A stretch of 64,000 nucleotides of DNA from JAWQFO01 sp033436665. GTDB taxonomy: Bacteria; Pseudomonadota; Alphaproteobacteria; Rhodobacterales; Rhodobacteraceae. The notes below the pieces were generated by a model that had not been told where the DNA came from, made no database searches, and saw only the letters and a program-made list of their open reading frames with translations. The DNA lies in assembly GCF_033436665.1 (NCBI RefSeq), contig NZ_JAWQFO010000003.1:458099-522098 (forward strand), in the 5' to 3' direction. Positions 24,823 to 34,268 of this stretch are shown here, in pieces (within the stretch, counting starts at the first letter, position 1; the number at the start of each line of letters is the position of its first letter). Position numbers and translations under genes: made by a program.

Positions 24823-25224
24823 TTACGCGGCGACGCCGGCCTTCTCGAGAACCTGCACCCCGCTGATGCGCCAGTCGTCGCCGACGGGGATCATGCGGTA
24901 GTCGAGAACATGCACGCTGCCGTTCTCGCCGGTGACCATCACGCGCTGCCACAGCGCGCCGCCTTCCTCGCGCAGGTCGAGAAAGCGGACCTCGGCGGGA
25001 CGCCAGACCATCGGATAGCCTTGCGTGACCATGGCCCGAAAATTGTCCGGCGTGCGGAACATCAGCTGGAGTTGCGGACTCGCGAACTCGAAGGCACGGG
25101 CAAAGTCATCCGCCCTGAACGCGTCGAACTGCTGACTGATCGTGTCGCGGATCTCGGCATCCTGCGCCTGTGCCCCAACCGTCATCGCCAGCCAGAACAG
25201 CGCAGCTTTCAGAAGTCTTCCCAT
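24823..25224 (-). CDS. DUF4864-family exported protein
   Basis: A 133-residue protein with a signal peptide (cleavage near AQAQ, residue 20). The remainder is an alpha+beta domain with ISQQFDAFRADDFARAFEFASP and a Trp-containing end (DDWRISGVQVL), the pattern of DUF4864 (an NTF2-like fold). Its function is not known. It is a single gene just downstream of lysK in the same direction, with a 57-base gap. Confidence 0.75.
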   Translation of the reverse strand: MGRLLKAALFWLAMTVGAQAQDAEIRDTISQQFDAFRADDFARAFEFASPQLQLMFRTPDNFRAMVTQGYPMVWRPAEVRFLDLREEGGALWQRVMVTGENGSVHVLDYRMIPVGDDWRISGVQVLEKAGVAA

Positions 25225-25281
25225 GATCGCTCTCCCGTAGCTTCACCTAGGGTAAGCCACGGGAGCGATCCGGCAAGAGTT

Positions 25282-26865
25282 TCACGAAGAGGTGACGAAC
25301 CGTCCGGCCAAGGCGTCGTCGATCAGCGCCACAGTCTCGTCCACGCCGTAAAGGGCGATGAACCCGCCGAAACGCGGTCCCTGGCTAGCGCCCAGCAACA
25401 CCTCGTAGAGCGCCGAGAACCAGGCCCGCAGCGGGTCGAACCGCTCGCGCCCGCAGGCGTAGACGATGGACTGCAGCGCCTCGTCCTCGACCGGACCCTC
25501 GTAGGCTGCCAGTTGGTCGCGTAGGTCCTGCAGTGCCTCACGCTCGAGCTCGGTGGGCAAGCGGTAGGATTTCGTCGGCTTCACGAAGTCCTCGTAGTAC
25601 TTGACCGCGAAACCCGCCGCCGCGTCGAGATCGGGGTTGGTCTCCGGGCTCGCGTCGGGCGCGTAGCGCTGGATGAACCCCCAAAGCTGCGCCTTGTTGT
25701 CGGCATTGGCGACAGAGGCGAGGTTGAGCAGCATCGAGAACGGCACCACCATCGTCGAGGCCGGCACGTTGTGGCCGTGGATGTGGAACACCGGGTTGGC
25801 CATGCGCTGCGCCGACTCCTGTCCGGCATAGGCGCGCAACTGCTGGTGATACTCGTCCACCGCCTTCGGGATCACGTCGAAATGCAGCCGCTTGGCCGTC
25901 TTCGGCTTGAGGAACATGTAATAGCTGAGCGACTCGGTCGAGGCGTAGGTCAGCCACTCGTCGATCGAAAGCCCGTTGCCTTTCGACTTCGAGATCTTCT
26001 GGCCCTGGTCGTCGAGGAACAGCTCGTAGGTAAAATGCTCGGGCTTTCGGCCGCCGAGGATCTCGCAGATGCGGTCGTAGATCGGCGTGTTCGTCGAATG
26101 GTCCTTGCCGTACATCTCGAAGTCGACGTCGAGCGCTGCCCAGCGCGCCCCGAAATCCGGCTTCCACTGCAGTTTCACGTTCCCGCCCGTGACCGGCAGC
26201 GTCCACTCGCGACCGTCCTCGTCGTCGAAGGTCACGGTATGGGTCGCGGCATCGACGTTCTTCATCGGCACGTAAAGCACGCGCCCGGTCTCGGGGTGGA
26301 TCGGCAGGAAGATCGAATAGGTCTGCTGGCGCTCTTCCCGCAGCGACTTCAGCATCACCTTCATCACGTCGTCGTACCGTTCGACGGCGCGGCGCAGCAC
26401 GTCGTCAAATTGCCCGGACTTGTAGAACTCGGTGGCCGAGATGAACTCGTATTCGAACCCGAAAGTGTCGAGGAACCGCCGCAGCATGGCGTTGTTGTGA
26501 TCGCCGAAGCTTTCGTGGGTGCCGAACGGGTCGGGCACCGAGGTCAGAGGCTTCTGCAGGTGCGCGCGCAACATGTCAGTATCGGGCACGTTGTCGGGTA
26601 CCTTGCGCATCCCGTCCATGTCGTCTGAAAAGCAGATCAGCCGCGTCGGAATGTCCGAGATGACCTCGAACGCGCGCCGGATCATCGTGGTGCGCAGGAC
26701 CTCGCCGAAGGTGCCGATATGGGGCAGGCCGGACGGGCCGTAGCCGGTCTCGAACAGCACGTGTCCCTTTTCCGGCGGGGCCTTCTCGTAGCGTTTGAGC
26801 AGCCGGCGGGCCTCTTCGAAAGGCCATGCCTTGCTGTTCAGTGCCGCCTCGCGCAAATCGGACAT
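25282..26865 (-). CDS. lysK: Lysyl-tRNA synthetase, class I
   Basis: 527 residues. It has the class I signatures: a HIGH variant in GPSGLPHIGTFGE near residue 53 and KMSKS as KISKSKGNG near residue 292. Class I LysRS is the normal form in many alphaproteobacteria, in place of the class II LysS. It charges tRNA-Lys in the cytoplasm. The ATG follows a GGTGAGA ribosome binding site. Confidence 0.96.
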   Translation of the reverse strand: MSDLREAALNSKAWPFEEARRLLKRYEKAPPEKGHVLFETGYGPSGLPHIGTFGEVLRTTMIRRAFEVISDIPTRLICFSDDMDGMRKVPDNVPDTDMLRAHLQKPLTSVPDPFGTHESFGDHNNAMLRRFLDTFGFEYEFISATEFYKSGQFDDVLRRAVERYDDVMKVMLKSLREERQQTYSIFLPIHPETGRVLYVPMKNVDAATHTVTFDDEDGREWTLPVTGGNVKLQWKPDFGARWAALDVDFEMYGKDHSTNTPIYDRICEILGGRKPEHFTYELFLDDQGQKISKSKGNGLSIDEWLTYASTESLSYYMFLKPKTAKRLHFDVIPKAVDEYHQQLRAYAGQESAQRMANPVFHIHGHNVPASTMVVPFSMLLNLASVANADNKAQLWGFIQRYAPDASPETNPDLDAAAGFAVKYYEDFVKPTKSYRLPTELEREALQDLRDQLAAYEGPVEDEALQSIVYACGRERFDPLRAWFSALYEVLLGASQGPRFGGFIALYGVDETVALIDDALAGRFVTSS

Positions 26866-26984
26866 CGTCTCACCCGGGAATCTGCCTGCGCACCCGATGC
26901 GCGCAGCGCCGCCTGTCCCTATTGCCTTGCATGGGTGGCGTCAATAATCTGCCCTCCGCGTGGCTTCAGAGAAAGATCCCCGAC

Positions 26985-27407
26985 GTGCCGGAAGAAAACA
27001 CACACTCGCTCAGTGCGGAGGACTGCCTCGTCGCGCTGATGATCTCGATCTCGGCCTCGGACGAGAACATCCGAACCGCGGAACTGGTCAAGATCCAGTC
27101 GGCGGTGAACGGGCTTCCGGTCTTCGCCAGCTACGATGAGGACCGTCTCAAGACCGTCAGCCAGATCGTCTTTGACCTTTTCGAGCAGGAAGACGGGCTC
27201 GACGCGCTGTTCGGTCTGATCCGCGAATCCCTGCCCGAGCGGCTTTACGAGACGGCCTACGCGCTGGCCTGCGACGTGGCCGCCGCGGACGGGCAACTCT
27301 ACGAGCCGGAACTGCGCCTGCTCGAGGAAATCCGCTACGAGCTCGACCTCGACCGGCTTCATGCCGCCGCCATCGAGCGCGGGGCGCGTGCGCGCCACAT
27401 GACCTAA
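26985..27407 (+). CDS. TerB-family (tellurite-resistance-like) cytoplasmic protein
   Basis: A 140-residue all-helical protein of the TerB superfamily. It shows the acidic pattern of the fold (MISISASDENIRTAE, LACDVAAADGQLYEPE). TerB domains bind divalent metal and occur in stress and envelope systems; no ter operon is nearby. The GTG at 26985 is chosen because the first conserved helix starts shortly after it. An ATG at 26931 is possible but lacks a ribosome binding site. It is divergent from lysK. Confidence 0.75.
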   Translation: MPEENTHSLSAEDCLVALMISISASDENIRTAELVKIQSAVNGLPVFASYDEDRLKTVSQIVFDLFEQEDGLDALFGLIRESLPERLYETAYALACDVAAADGQLYEPELRLLEEIRYELDLDRLHAAAIERGARARHMT

Positions 27408-27433
27408 CAGGGGCGCAGGCCGGCCCGCGCGGC

Positions 27434-28948
27434 TCAGCTGCCGTAGACGGTCCCCCAGCGCTCCACGAGCTTGACCTGCAGGCGCCGCGACCGTGCGCTC
27501 CAGGGTCGCGCGCCCGGCGGGCCTTCCTGATCGGCGCGCGGGATCCGGCTGCGCGCATCCTCGTCGGCGGTGAAGATGGCAAAGGCGAGTTCACGCCCAT
27601 CCAGCGCCGTGACGTAACCCGCGAGACCGGACACGAAATTCAGCGTGCCGGTCTTGGCCGCCGCCTTCACCGGGTGGGTCTTGACCGGGCGCCCTTGGGA
27701 ATCGCGCATCGTCACGTCCTTGAGGATCGGACGTAGCAGGTTCGCCTCGTGCGCGCGCACGAGCACGTGAACCATGTCGCCGGGGTGGACCCGGCTCTGA
27801 TCGCTGAGGCCGGAGTGATCCTTGAGGTCCATCCCGTCGCAGCCCATCGCCTCGACCGACCACAGGTTCATCTGATGCGCCGAAGCCGCAAGTGTCGGCA
27901 CCGGGCCGACGCGGGTCCGCGTCGCCCAGAGGCCGACCATCTCGGCTGTCAGGTTCGTGGAATACCTCAGCATCCCGCGCAGGATCTCGCTCAGGGCCCG
28001 GCTGTTGCGCGCGGCCAGCGTGACGCCCCCCGGCAAGGTGTCGACCGTCTGCGCGGGCTTCAGCTTGATCCCGTGGGACCGCGCAAGGGTCGCGAAGACG
28101 TCGCCGGCATAAAGGCCGGGCTTCTTGACCGGCAGCCAGCGCGCGCCGCCATTGCCGAGCTGACCCTTGGCCACCGTCCAGTCGTCTCGTGCGCCGCCGT
28201 CGGCATAGGTGTAGACGGGCAAGCTGCGGTTCACGACCGCCATGCTCGCGACGCCGACGTCGGGCCTGTACTTGTTTGAGCGTGCGTCCATCGAAACGGC
28301 GTATCCGCTGCCGGCCCGGCGCCACTCGAAATGCACGCGGTTGAAGTTCAGCGCGATGCCGGAGATGCCCGGATTGTAGCCGACGTACTCGAGCTGGTCG
28401 GCATCGATCTGGGTCAGCCGCGGCAGGGCGCCATCGTAAACGAGAAAATCACCCTTCACCTCGCGAACTCCGGCCGCCTTCAGTTCCGAGGCCAGCTCGG
28501 CTAGCCCGTTTGTGTCGAGTTCGGGATCGCCGCCGCCGGCGAGCACCAGGTCGCCCTTCACGACGCCGTCTTCGACCCCGCCGGTCGCGGCGACCCGGGT
28601 CTCGAAGCGGAAGTCGCCGCCAAGCGTGTCGAGGGCGTAAAGTGCGGTGATCGCCTTGGCCGTGCTGGCCGGCGGCATCGCGGTGGCGCTCGACTGGCCT
28701 TCCAGCACCTCGCCCGTTTTCGCGTCGGCCACGGCGAAGGCTACCGCACCGCTGAGCCTCGCCTGCGACACGAGTGTCTCGGCCTCTGCGAACCGCGGCC
28801 GCGCGGCAGCGACGCCGCGCAGGTGCGGTCGCAGCGAAACGGTCGGTGCTTCCGACAGGACCGGGCTGGCGACCGTGGCGAGAAGTCCGCCTAGCAGGCC
28901 GCGGCGCGTCATGCCGCGATTTCGGCGTGCGATAAGTTCGTCAGTCAT
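27434..28948 (-). CDS. dacB: D-alanyl-D-alanine carboxypeptidase/endopeptidase (PBP4, S13 family)
   Basis: 504 residues. It has a signal-like N-terminus after RRGLLGGLLATVASPVLS and the three penicillin-binding motifs: SxxK (STAK in MPPASTAKAIT), SxN (STN in RYSTNLTAEM) and KTG (AAKTGTLNF). The large insertion between SxxK and SxN is typical of PBP4. It trims and cleaves peptidoglycan peptide crosslinks in the periplasm. It lies 63 bases downstream of nadD in the same direction. It also bears on cell-wall turnover, which is relevant to the MurNAc locus further right. Confidence 0.93.
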   Translation of the reverse strand: MTDELIARRNRGMTRRGLLGGLLATVASPVLSEAPTVSLRPHLRGVAAARPRFAEAETLVSQARLSGAVAFAVADAKTGEVLEGQSSATAMPPASTAKAITALYALDTLGGDFRFETRVAATGGVEDGVVKGDLVLAGGGDPELDTNGLAELASELKAAGVREVKGDFLVYDGALPRLTQIDADQLEYVGYNPGISGIALNFNRVHFEWRRAGSGYAVSMDARSNKYRPDVGVASMAVVNRSLPVYTYADGGARDDWTVAKGQLGNGGARWLPVKKPGLYAGDVFATLARSHGIKLKPAQTVDTLPGGVTLAARNSRALSEILRGMLRYSTNLTAEMVGLWATRTRVGPVPTLAASAHQMNLWSVEAMGCDGMDLKDHSGLSDQSRVHPGDMVHVLVRAHEANLLRPILKDVTMRDSQGRPVKTHPVKAAAKTGTLNFVSGLAGYVTALDGRELAFAIFTADEDARSRIPRADQEGPPGARPWSARSRRLQVKLVERWGTVYGS

Positions 28949-29011
28949 GCGCAGGTTGTAACCTTCGCGGCGGCCCTCGCACAACATGCGCGGCCCCGTT
29001 CCGTGACCCTG

Positions 29012-29659
29012 TTACACGAAAGATTTATCGCTTGCCTGCCAGCCGCCGGCCGCACGGATCGCGCTGGAGGAATGATCCATCATCGGCACATTGAGAAAAC
29101 ACCAGGCCGGCGCCTCGGCGTGGGCCAGAAGATGCGCGGCGGCGGCCGGCAGTCGCGCCGCCCGGAACAGCCTTGCGGCGGGGCTCATGCGCGCCGAAAT
29201 ACGGTCGCCCGGACGGGCGAGGACGCCGACGGGCACCGTCATCATGATGTCCCGCCAGTCCTGCCAATGATGGAAACCGGCAAGGTTGTCGGCGCCCATC
29301 AGCCAGACGAAGCGCACGCCGGGGCAGAGTCTTCGCAAGCGCGCCAGCGTTTGTGCGGTGTAGCGTGTACCGAGTGCGGCCTCGATGCCCGTGATCTCGA
29401 CCCGTGGGTGCTGCATCAGGCACCGCGCCTTTTCCAACCGCACCTCCAGCGGTGCCGGCCCATGGGCCTTCAGCGGGTTGCCGGGCGAGACCAGCCACCA
29501 GGCGCGATCGAGCCCGAAACGCTTGAGCGCTTCGAGCGTGACGTGGACGTGCCCTGCGTGCGCGGGGTCGAAGGAACCTCCGAAGAGCCCGATCGCCTGG
29601 CCGGGTCGCGCAAGGGGAAGAGGCACGGTCAACTGCCGGTCCGCCGGCTTTCGTCGCAC
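29012..29659 (-). CDS. nadD: Nicotinate-nucleotide adenylyltransferase
   Basis: 215 residues of the nucleotidyltransferase fold with the ATP-binding motif GGSFDPAHAGHVHV and the C-terminal SSSAIRA motif. It converts nicotinate mononucleotide to deamido-NAD in NAD biosynthesis. The start is a GTG giving a short N-terminal extension before the first strand; no better start is visible. In many alphaproteobacteria nadD lies near rsfS and proA, which is not the case here; dacB follows instead. Confidence 0.93.
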   Translation of the reverse strand: MRRKPADRQLTVPLPLARPGQAIGLFGGSFDPAHAGHVHVTLEALKRFGLDRAWWLVSPGNPLKAHGPAPLEVRLEKARCLMQHPRVEITGIEAALGTRYTAQTLARLRRLCPGVRFVWLMGADNLAGFHHWQDWRDIMMTVPVGVLARPGDRISARMSPAARLFRAARLPAAAAHLLAHAEAPAWCFLNVPMMDHSSSAIRAAGGWQASDKSFV

Positions 29660-29696
29660 AGGGGCCGAACAGGCCGGAACGGTGTCATCGTGGCGC

Positions 29697-29966
29697 CTAT
29701 CTGATCAGCGCGCGCACGATCAACAGCACGACGATCGCACCGGCGGTGGCGGCCACGAGCAGCAGGATCAGCCCACCGGCAGCGAGCACGCTTAACCCCA
29801 GGCCTGCGAGAATGAACGGGGTTGCGACCGCAGCGACGACCCCCACCGCGATATAAAGCGGCATCCGGCCTCCGGCGATCCGACTGGCAATGTAGCCCGA
29901 CATCGCGCCGACGATCACGAGAAGGATCAGCGCGGTCGCACCGAGCGCGTCCAGAAAACCTTCCAT
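29697..29966 (-). CDS. Small membrane protein, GlsB/YeaQ-like
   Basis: An 89-residue hydrophobic protein with three membrane segments and the motif GYIASRIAGGRMPLY, which resembles the GlsB/YeaQ/YmgE (transglycosylase-associated) family. Members are stress-associated membrane proteins of unknown mechanism. A strong AGGGGGA ribosome binding site precedes the ATG. It sits 37 bases upstream of nadD and may be co-transcribed with it. Confidence 0.65.
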   Translation of the reverse strand: MEGFLDALGATALILLVIVGAMSGYIASRIAGGRMPLYIAVGVVAAVATPFILAGLGLSVLAAGGLILLLVAATAGAIVVLLIVRALIR

Positions 29967-30097
29967 GTCATTCCCCCTTCGTTGAAGCGTTCGCTCTCTT
30001 TGCCAGTGCCGGCTTGCAGACCGGAAACCACCCTCGGAACCAAACCTCGCGAACGCGCGTTCATCTGCAAATGAACACTCAAGTGGGAGCCGTTACA

Positions 30098-30283
30098 ATG
30101 GAATATGGCATTCTCGGATTGATCATCCTGATCGCGGACATCTACGCGATCATTCAGGTCCTTGGTTCGAACGCGTCGACCCTGGCCAAGGTTATCTGGA
30201 CGATCGCGATCATCGCGCTGCCGGTTCTCGGCCTGCTGATCTGGCTGATCGCAGGACCCCGCTCGTCGCGCGCAAGCGTCTGA
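30098..30283 (+). CDS. Small two-TM protein, phospholipase-D N-terminal (PLDc_N) type
   Basis: A 61-residue protein with two membrane segments (about residues 3-22 and 32-53) ending in a basic tail (GPRSSRASV). The layout YGILGLIILIADIYAI...WTIAIIALPVLGLLIWLIAGPR matches the PLDc_N module found at the start of cardiolipin synthases and as stand-alone small proteins. GGGAG precedes the ATG at 30098; an in-frame ATG at 30071 is less likely. A terminator follows. Confidence 0.75.
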   Translation: MEYGILGLIILIADIYAIIQVLGSNASTLAKVIWTIAIIALPVLGLLIWLIAGPRSSRASV

Positions 30284-30359
30284 CACGACCTAGCCTGTCC
30301 GCGGCTCATTGTCCCCGAGCAGCGGCCTGTCGCAAATCCTTGTCCCCGGATTTGCAAAC

Positions 30360-30395
30360 CCCCCGGCCCGGCCCCCACCGCGCCGGGGGACTTTT
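30360..30395 (+). terminator. Rho-independent terminator after PLDc_N gene
   Basis: CCCCCGGC pairs with GCCGGGGG around a 14-base loop, followed by ACTTTTG. Confidence 0.75.
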
Positions 30396-30482
30396 GTTTG
30401 GGCAGTTCTCCGTCCGGCTGAGCTTTCTCTGGCGGCCCCTCAAAACGACGCTCTACGTTGCACTTAGTTTTTTTCGCGGCCG

Positions 30483-30498
30483 TGTGACCTGCTTCACT
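30483..30498. promoter_or_regulatory. Crp/Fnr-type site upstream of 25-residue gene
   Basis: TGTGA-CCTGCT-TCACT has one mismatch to the TGTGA-N6-TCACA pattern and shares the TGACCTGC core with the sites at 31200 and 31906. It lies 50 bases before the start codon of the small gene. Confidence 0.5.
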
Positions 30499-30548
30499 GA
30501 CCATTCACCCCTGACGTGCAATTCTTGTTGCAACGAAGGAGGTCTGAC

Positions 30549-30626
30549 ATGTTCGAAGTAAGCTGCATCATCATTGTCGTCGCCGTGACCATCCTGCGCG
30601 ACTACTACATCCGTCACAATTCGTGA
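30549..30626 (+). CDS. 25-residue single-TM small protein
   Basis: A very short gene with an unusually strong ribosome binding site (AAGGAGG, seven bases before the ATG). The product is one hydrophobic segment (CIIIVVAVTIL) followed by a short polar tail with two Tyr and basic residues. Such peptides often serve as accessory subunits of respiratory or transport complexes. The Crp/Fnr-type site upstream and the GC hairpin eight bases after the stop suggest an independent transcript. It is too small for confident family assignment. Confidence 0.55.
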   Translation: MFEVSCIIIVVAVTILRDYYIRHNS

Positions 30627-30633
30627 CGGCACA

Positions 30634-30656
30634 CGGCCCGCCGGCATTGCGGGCCG
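30634..30656 (+). terminator. GC hairpin after small gene
   Basis: CGGCCCGC and GCGGGCCG form a perfect 8-bp stem around CGGCATT. There is no T-run, so it may be a weak terminator or a stabilising 3' structure. Confidence 0.4.
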
Positions 30657-30869
30657 CGATCGCCTTAACGGGTGGTCTACAATCCATCTCGCGGAAGAAA
30701 CCCAACTTTACCTCAAAATCCAGTAACATAGCGGCCTGATTTGGCCATCCCGGCGGCGTGCGCCAGCCCGCGAGAAGCGCACGGCGCATGATTTTTCCTT
30801 TGAATCCTGCTATGCTGTAATTGCGGGCCCGAGCATTGCCCGGCCCGCCTTGCTGCGAGGGAGGGGAAG

Positions 30870-31160
30870 ATGCGCTATGTCACCGTTACCACCTGGGAAA
30901 TCGCGGACGGGTCCGATTACGACACCAACCTGTCCGTCATCAGGCGCAAACGTCTGCCCGCGTTAAAGGAGCTCGGGGCGACCCGCGTGACGATCGTGCG
31001 GACCAGTGCCCGTACCAGCGCCGCGATCACGGAGTGGCCGGACGAAGCGACCCGCGATGCCGCCCACCGAGCCATCGAAGACGTCCGCCACAAGGTGCAA
31101 TCCGAGGACTTCACGCGCCTGACCGGCGAGATGAAGGGCACGGTGGTCGCCGAAATCTGA
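30870..31160 (+). CDS. Hypothetical protein, possible dimeric alpha/beta-barrel fold
   Basis: 96 residues with a strand-helix-strand-strand-helix-strand pattern (MRYVTVTTWEI, a charged helix, VTIVRTSARTSAAITEW, an Asp/Ala-rich helix, TVVAEI), which suggests the ABM-like ferredoxin fold. There is no catalytic motif. A strong GAGGGAGGGGAAG ribosome binding site is present. Function unknown. Confidence 0.65.
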   Translation: MRYVTVTTWEIADGSDYDTNLSVIRRKRLPALKELGATRVTIVRTSARTSAAITEWPDEATRDAAHRAIEDVRHKVQSEDFTRLTGEMKGTVVAEI

Positions 31161-31199
31161 CCTCCTCCGCTCGAGCACCTGACCAAAAAACCCGCCGCA

Positions 31200-31215
31200 T
31201 GTGATGCAGGTCACA
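31200..31215. promoter_or_regulatory. Crp/Fnr-type site upstream of 98-residue membrane gene
   Basis: TGTGA-TGCAGG-TCACA matches the Crp-family pattern exactly. Read on the other strand its core TGACCTGCATCA is identical to that of the FnrL-like site at 31906. It lies 80 bases before the ATG at 31296. Confidence 0.55.
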
Positions 31216-31295
31216 GACCGTGCGCCGCCGCGCGGCTATTCGTATGGGTGCTGCTGACCGGGATCGCCCGGTCGTTAAAGGTTTGGAGGTTGCAG

Positions 31296-31592
31296 ATGCT
31301 ACTGATTTCCATCGGCATGTTCGTGGGTCTTGCAATGATCGCATCCCTGACGCTGCGCCCAAGTGTTGCCGGCAGCCTCTTCGCCCTTGCGACAAACCTT
31401 TTCTTCATCGTGTTTTCCGCGGGCCTTGGCATGACCGCCGTCGCACTGCTGCACGCGATCCTGCTGGCGGTGAACTTTCATCGCCTGCACCGCGCCCGGC
31501 GCGCCCGGTCCTCGGAACACGCGGCCGATCTCATCCTGCGCGACCGTGTCCGCGAGATCCGCGCAGCCTCGCGGTTCAGGGCCGTCGGTTAG
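31296..31592 (+). CDS. Small two-TM membrane protein
   Basis: 98 residues with two hydrophobic segments (about residues 1-20 and 28-58) and a basic, helical cytoplasmic tail (HRLHRARRARSSEH). GGAGG precedes the ATG at 31296. A Crp-type site lies upstream and a shared hairpin follows. Unrecognised. Confidence 0.6.
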   Translation: MLLISIGMFVGLAMIASLTLRPSVAGSLFALATNLFFIVFSAGLGMTAVALLHAILLAVNFHRLHRARRARSSEHAADLILRDRVREIRAASRFRAVG

Positions 31593-31600
31593 AAAGTGTG

Positions 31601-31619
31601 ACGCAGGCCTAGCCTGCGT
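31601..31619. terminator. Symmetric hairpin between convergent genes
   Basis: ACGCAGGC-CTA-GCCTGCGT is a perfect 8-bp stem with a 3-base loop. The loop CTA is the TAG stop codon of the DUF465 gene read on the minus strand, so the hairpin overlaps the last codons of that gene. It may end transcription from both sides, although the T-runs are poor. Confidence 0.5.
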
Positions 31620-31848
31620 TCAGCATCGCGGCGATCTGATCCTTGAGGTGAACCCGCTGCCGTCTCAGTGCGGCTTCATGTGCCTCGTCGGTCGGCTCCG
31701 AGAGCGTTTCGGCCCGGTGCACCGCCCGATTCACAGAGTGATATTCCTCCGCCAGCTTGCGAAAATGCGCGTCGCTCTCGCGCAAGGCGTGGATGCGATC
31801 GGTCTGCGCCGGAAATTCCTCGGCAAGCTCGTGCGGGGTATGGGACAT
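31609..31848 (-). CDS. DUF465 (YdcH-like) protein
   Basis: A 79-residue, fully helical, highly charged protein. The pattern HALRESDAHFRKLAEEYHSVNRAVHRAE is typical of DUF465, a family of short coiled-coil proteins frequent in alphaproteobacteria. AGGAGAGG precedes the ATG. An FnrL-like site lies 58 bases upstream, suggesting oxygen-linked control. Function unknown. Confidence 0.8.
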   Translation of the reverse strand: MSHTPHELAEEFPAQTDRIHALRESDAHFRKLAEEYHSVNRAVHRAETLSEPTDEAHEAALRRQRVHLKDQIAAMLNAG

Positions 31849-31905
31849 CTGCCTCTCCTGTCGATGCGTCGTCGACAGATGTCGCAAAGAGTGGGCAACA
31901 CCTCC

Positions 31906-31919
31906 TTGACCTGCATCAA
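31906..31919. promoter_or_regulatory. FnrL-like site upstream of DUF465 gene
   Basis: TTGAC-CTGC-ATCAA matches the FNR/FnrL pattern TTGAY-N4-RTCAA. It lies between the divergent DUF465 gene and the 42-residue small gene, and so could serve either one. Confidence 0.6.
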
Positions 31920-31955
31920 CAAGCAGCAGTTTCGCCGTTCCGATCCGCCCCGACC

Positions 31956-31971
31956 TGTGAAGCTCTTCACA
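31956..31971. promoter_or_regulatory. Crp-type site in the same gap
   Basis: TGTGA-AGCTCT-TCACA matches the Crp-family pattern; with its flanks, CTGTGAAG/CTTCACAG is symmetric around CT. It lies 37 bases from the FnrL-like site and 78 bases before the small gene at 32049. Confidence 0.5.
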
Positions 31972-32048
31972 GACGCAAACGCAACGAAGCATTAAGCAGT
32001 GAGACATTGATACGGCCGACGCGCCGAAAAAAGCTTTAGGATTTCGCC

Positions 32049-32177
32049 ATGCTGCGCCTGTTGAAGATCGCCCTGACGCCAACTCGAACCGACCCGCCGG
32101 TCGCGGCCAAGCCGCGCCCCGAGTGGGCCAAGCCACCGCGCGAATGGCGGTATCTCGACCCGACCAGCAAGCGTTGA
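32049..32177 (+). CDS. 42-residue Pro-rich basic protein
   Basis: A short gene with AGGA eight bases before the ATG. The N-terminus MLRLLKIAL is a short amphipathic or hydrophobic stretch, followed by a Pro/Arg/Lys/Trp-rich region (PEWAKPPREWRYLDP). It is convergent with ettA (30-base gap) and has Crp/Fnr-type sites upstream. I do not recognise the family; the call rests on the ribosome binding site, position and coding-like composition. Confidence 0.45.
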   Translation: MLRLLKIALTPTRTDPPVAAKPRPEWAKPPREWRYLDPTSKR

Positions 32178-32207
32178 GCCTGGGCGAGTCCGCCCGGTAA
32201 GGTCAGT

Positions 32208-33863
<1,656 letters not shown>

Positions 33864-33941
33864 GTTTCACTCCGGTCTGAGGGTTCGCGCCCCATGTAGT
33901 GAAAGCCCTGCACGGGTGCAACGGGGCGGGTGCGGAGACGC

Positions 33942-33970
33942 AAAACCCCCGGCGGTGCGCGCGCCGGGGG
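33942..33970 (-). terminator. Rho-independent terminator of DUF1344 gene
   Basis: On the minus strand CCCCCGGC pairs with GCCGGGGG around a 9-base loop, followed by TTTTG. It lies between the DUF1344 gene and ettA, so ettA has its own promoter. Confidence 0.85.
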
Positions 33971-33995
33971 TGTGTCTGACGCGAGGGATCGTAGA

Positions 33996-34268
33996 TCAGC
34001 CGGTCTGGCCGGGCCGCGCCTCGGTACGCTCGATGCGGACGATCTTCTGCCAGCCGTTGTCGGCGTTCGAGACATAGACGATCCGCAGCTTGTCGCCGGC
34101 GGTGACGTTCAGCGGCATCTCGAAACCGGCGGGCAGCAGCCAGACGGTGCGGTCGGTGAAGGTCAGGGCGTTGGTGGCGGCATCGAAACTGTGGACGGTG
34201 CCGGAGGTTTCGTCGGCCAGCGCCGGAGCGGCGACGGCCAGAAGGGCGGCGGCAAGAAAAGCGCGCAT
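33996..34268 (-). CDS. DUF1344-family small exported protein
   Basis: 90 residues with a clear signal peptide (cleavage after ALA near residue 18). The mature part is a small beta domain with GTVHSFDAATNALTFTD and LPAGFEMPLNVTAGDKLRIVY, the pattern of DUF1344. It is predicted periplasmic; function is unknown. It is a monocistronic unit with its own terminator. Confidence 0.8.
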   Translation of the reverse strand: MRAFLAAALLAVAAPALADETSGTVHSFDAATNALTFTDRTVWLLPAGFEMPLNVTAGDKLRIVYVSNADNGWQKIVRIERTEARPGQTG

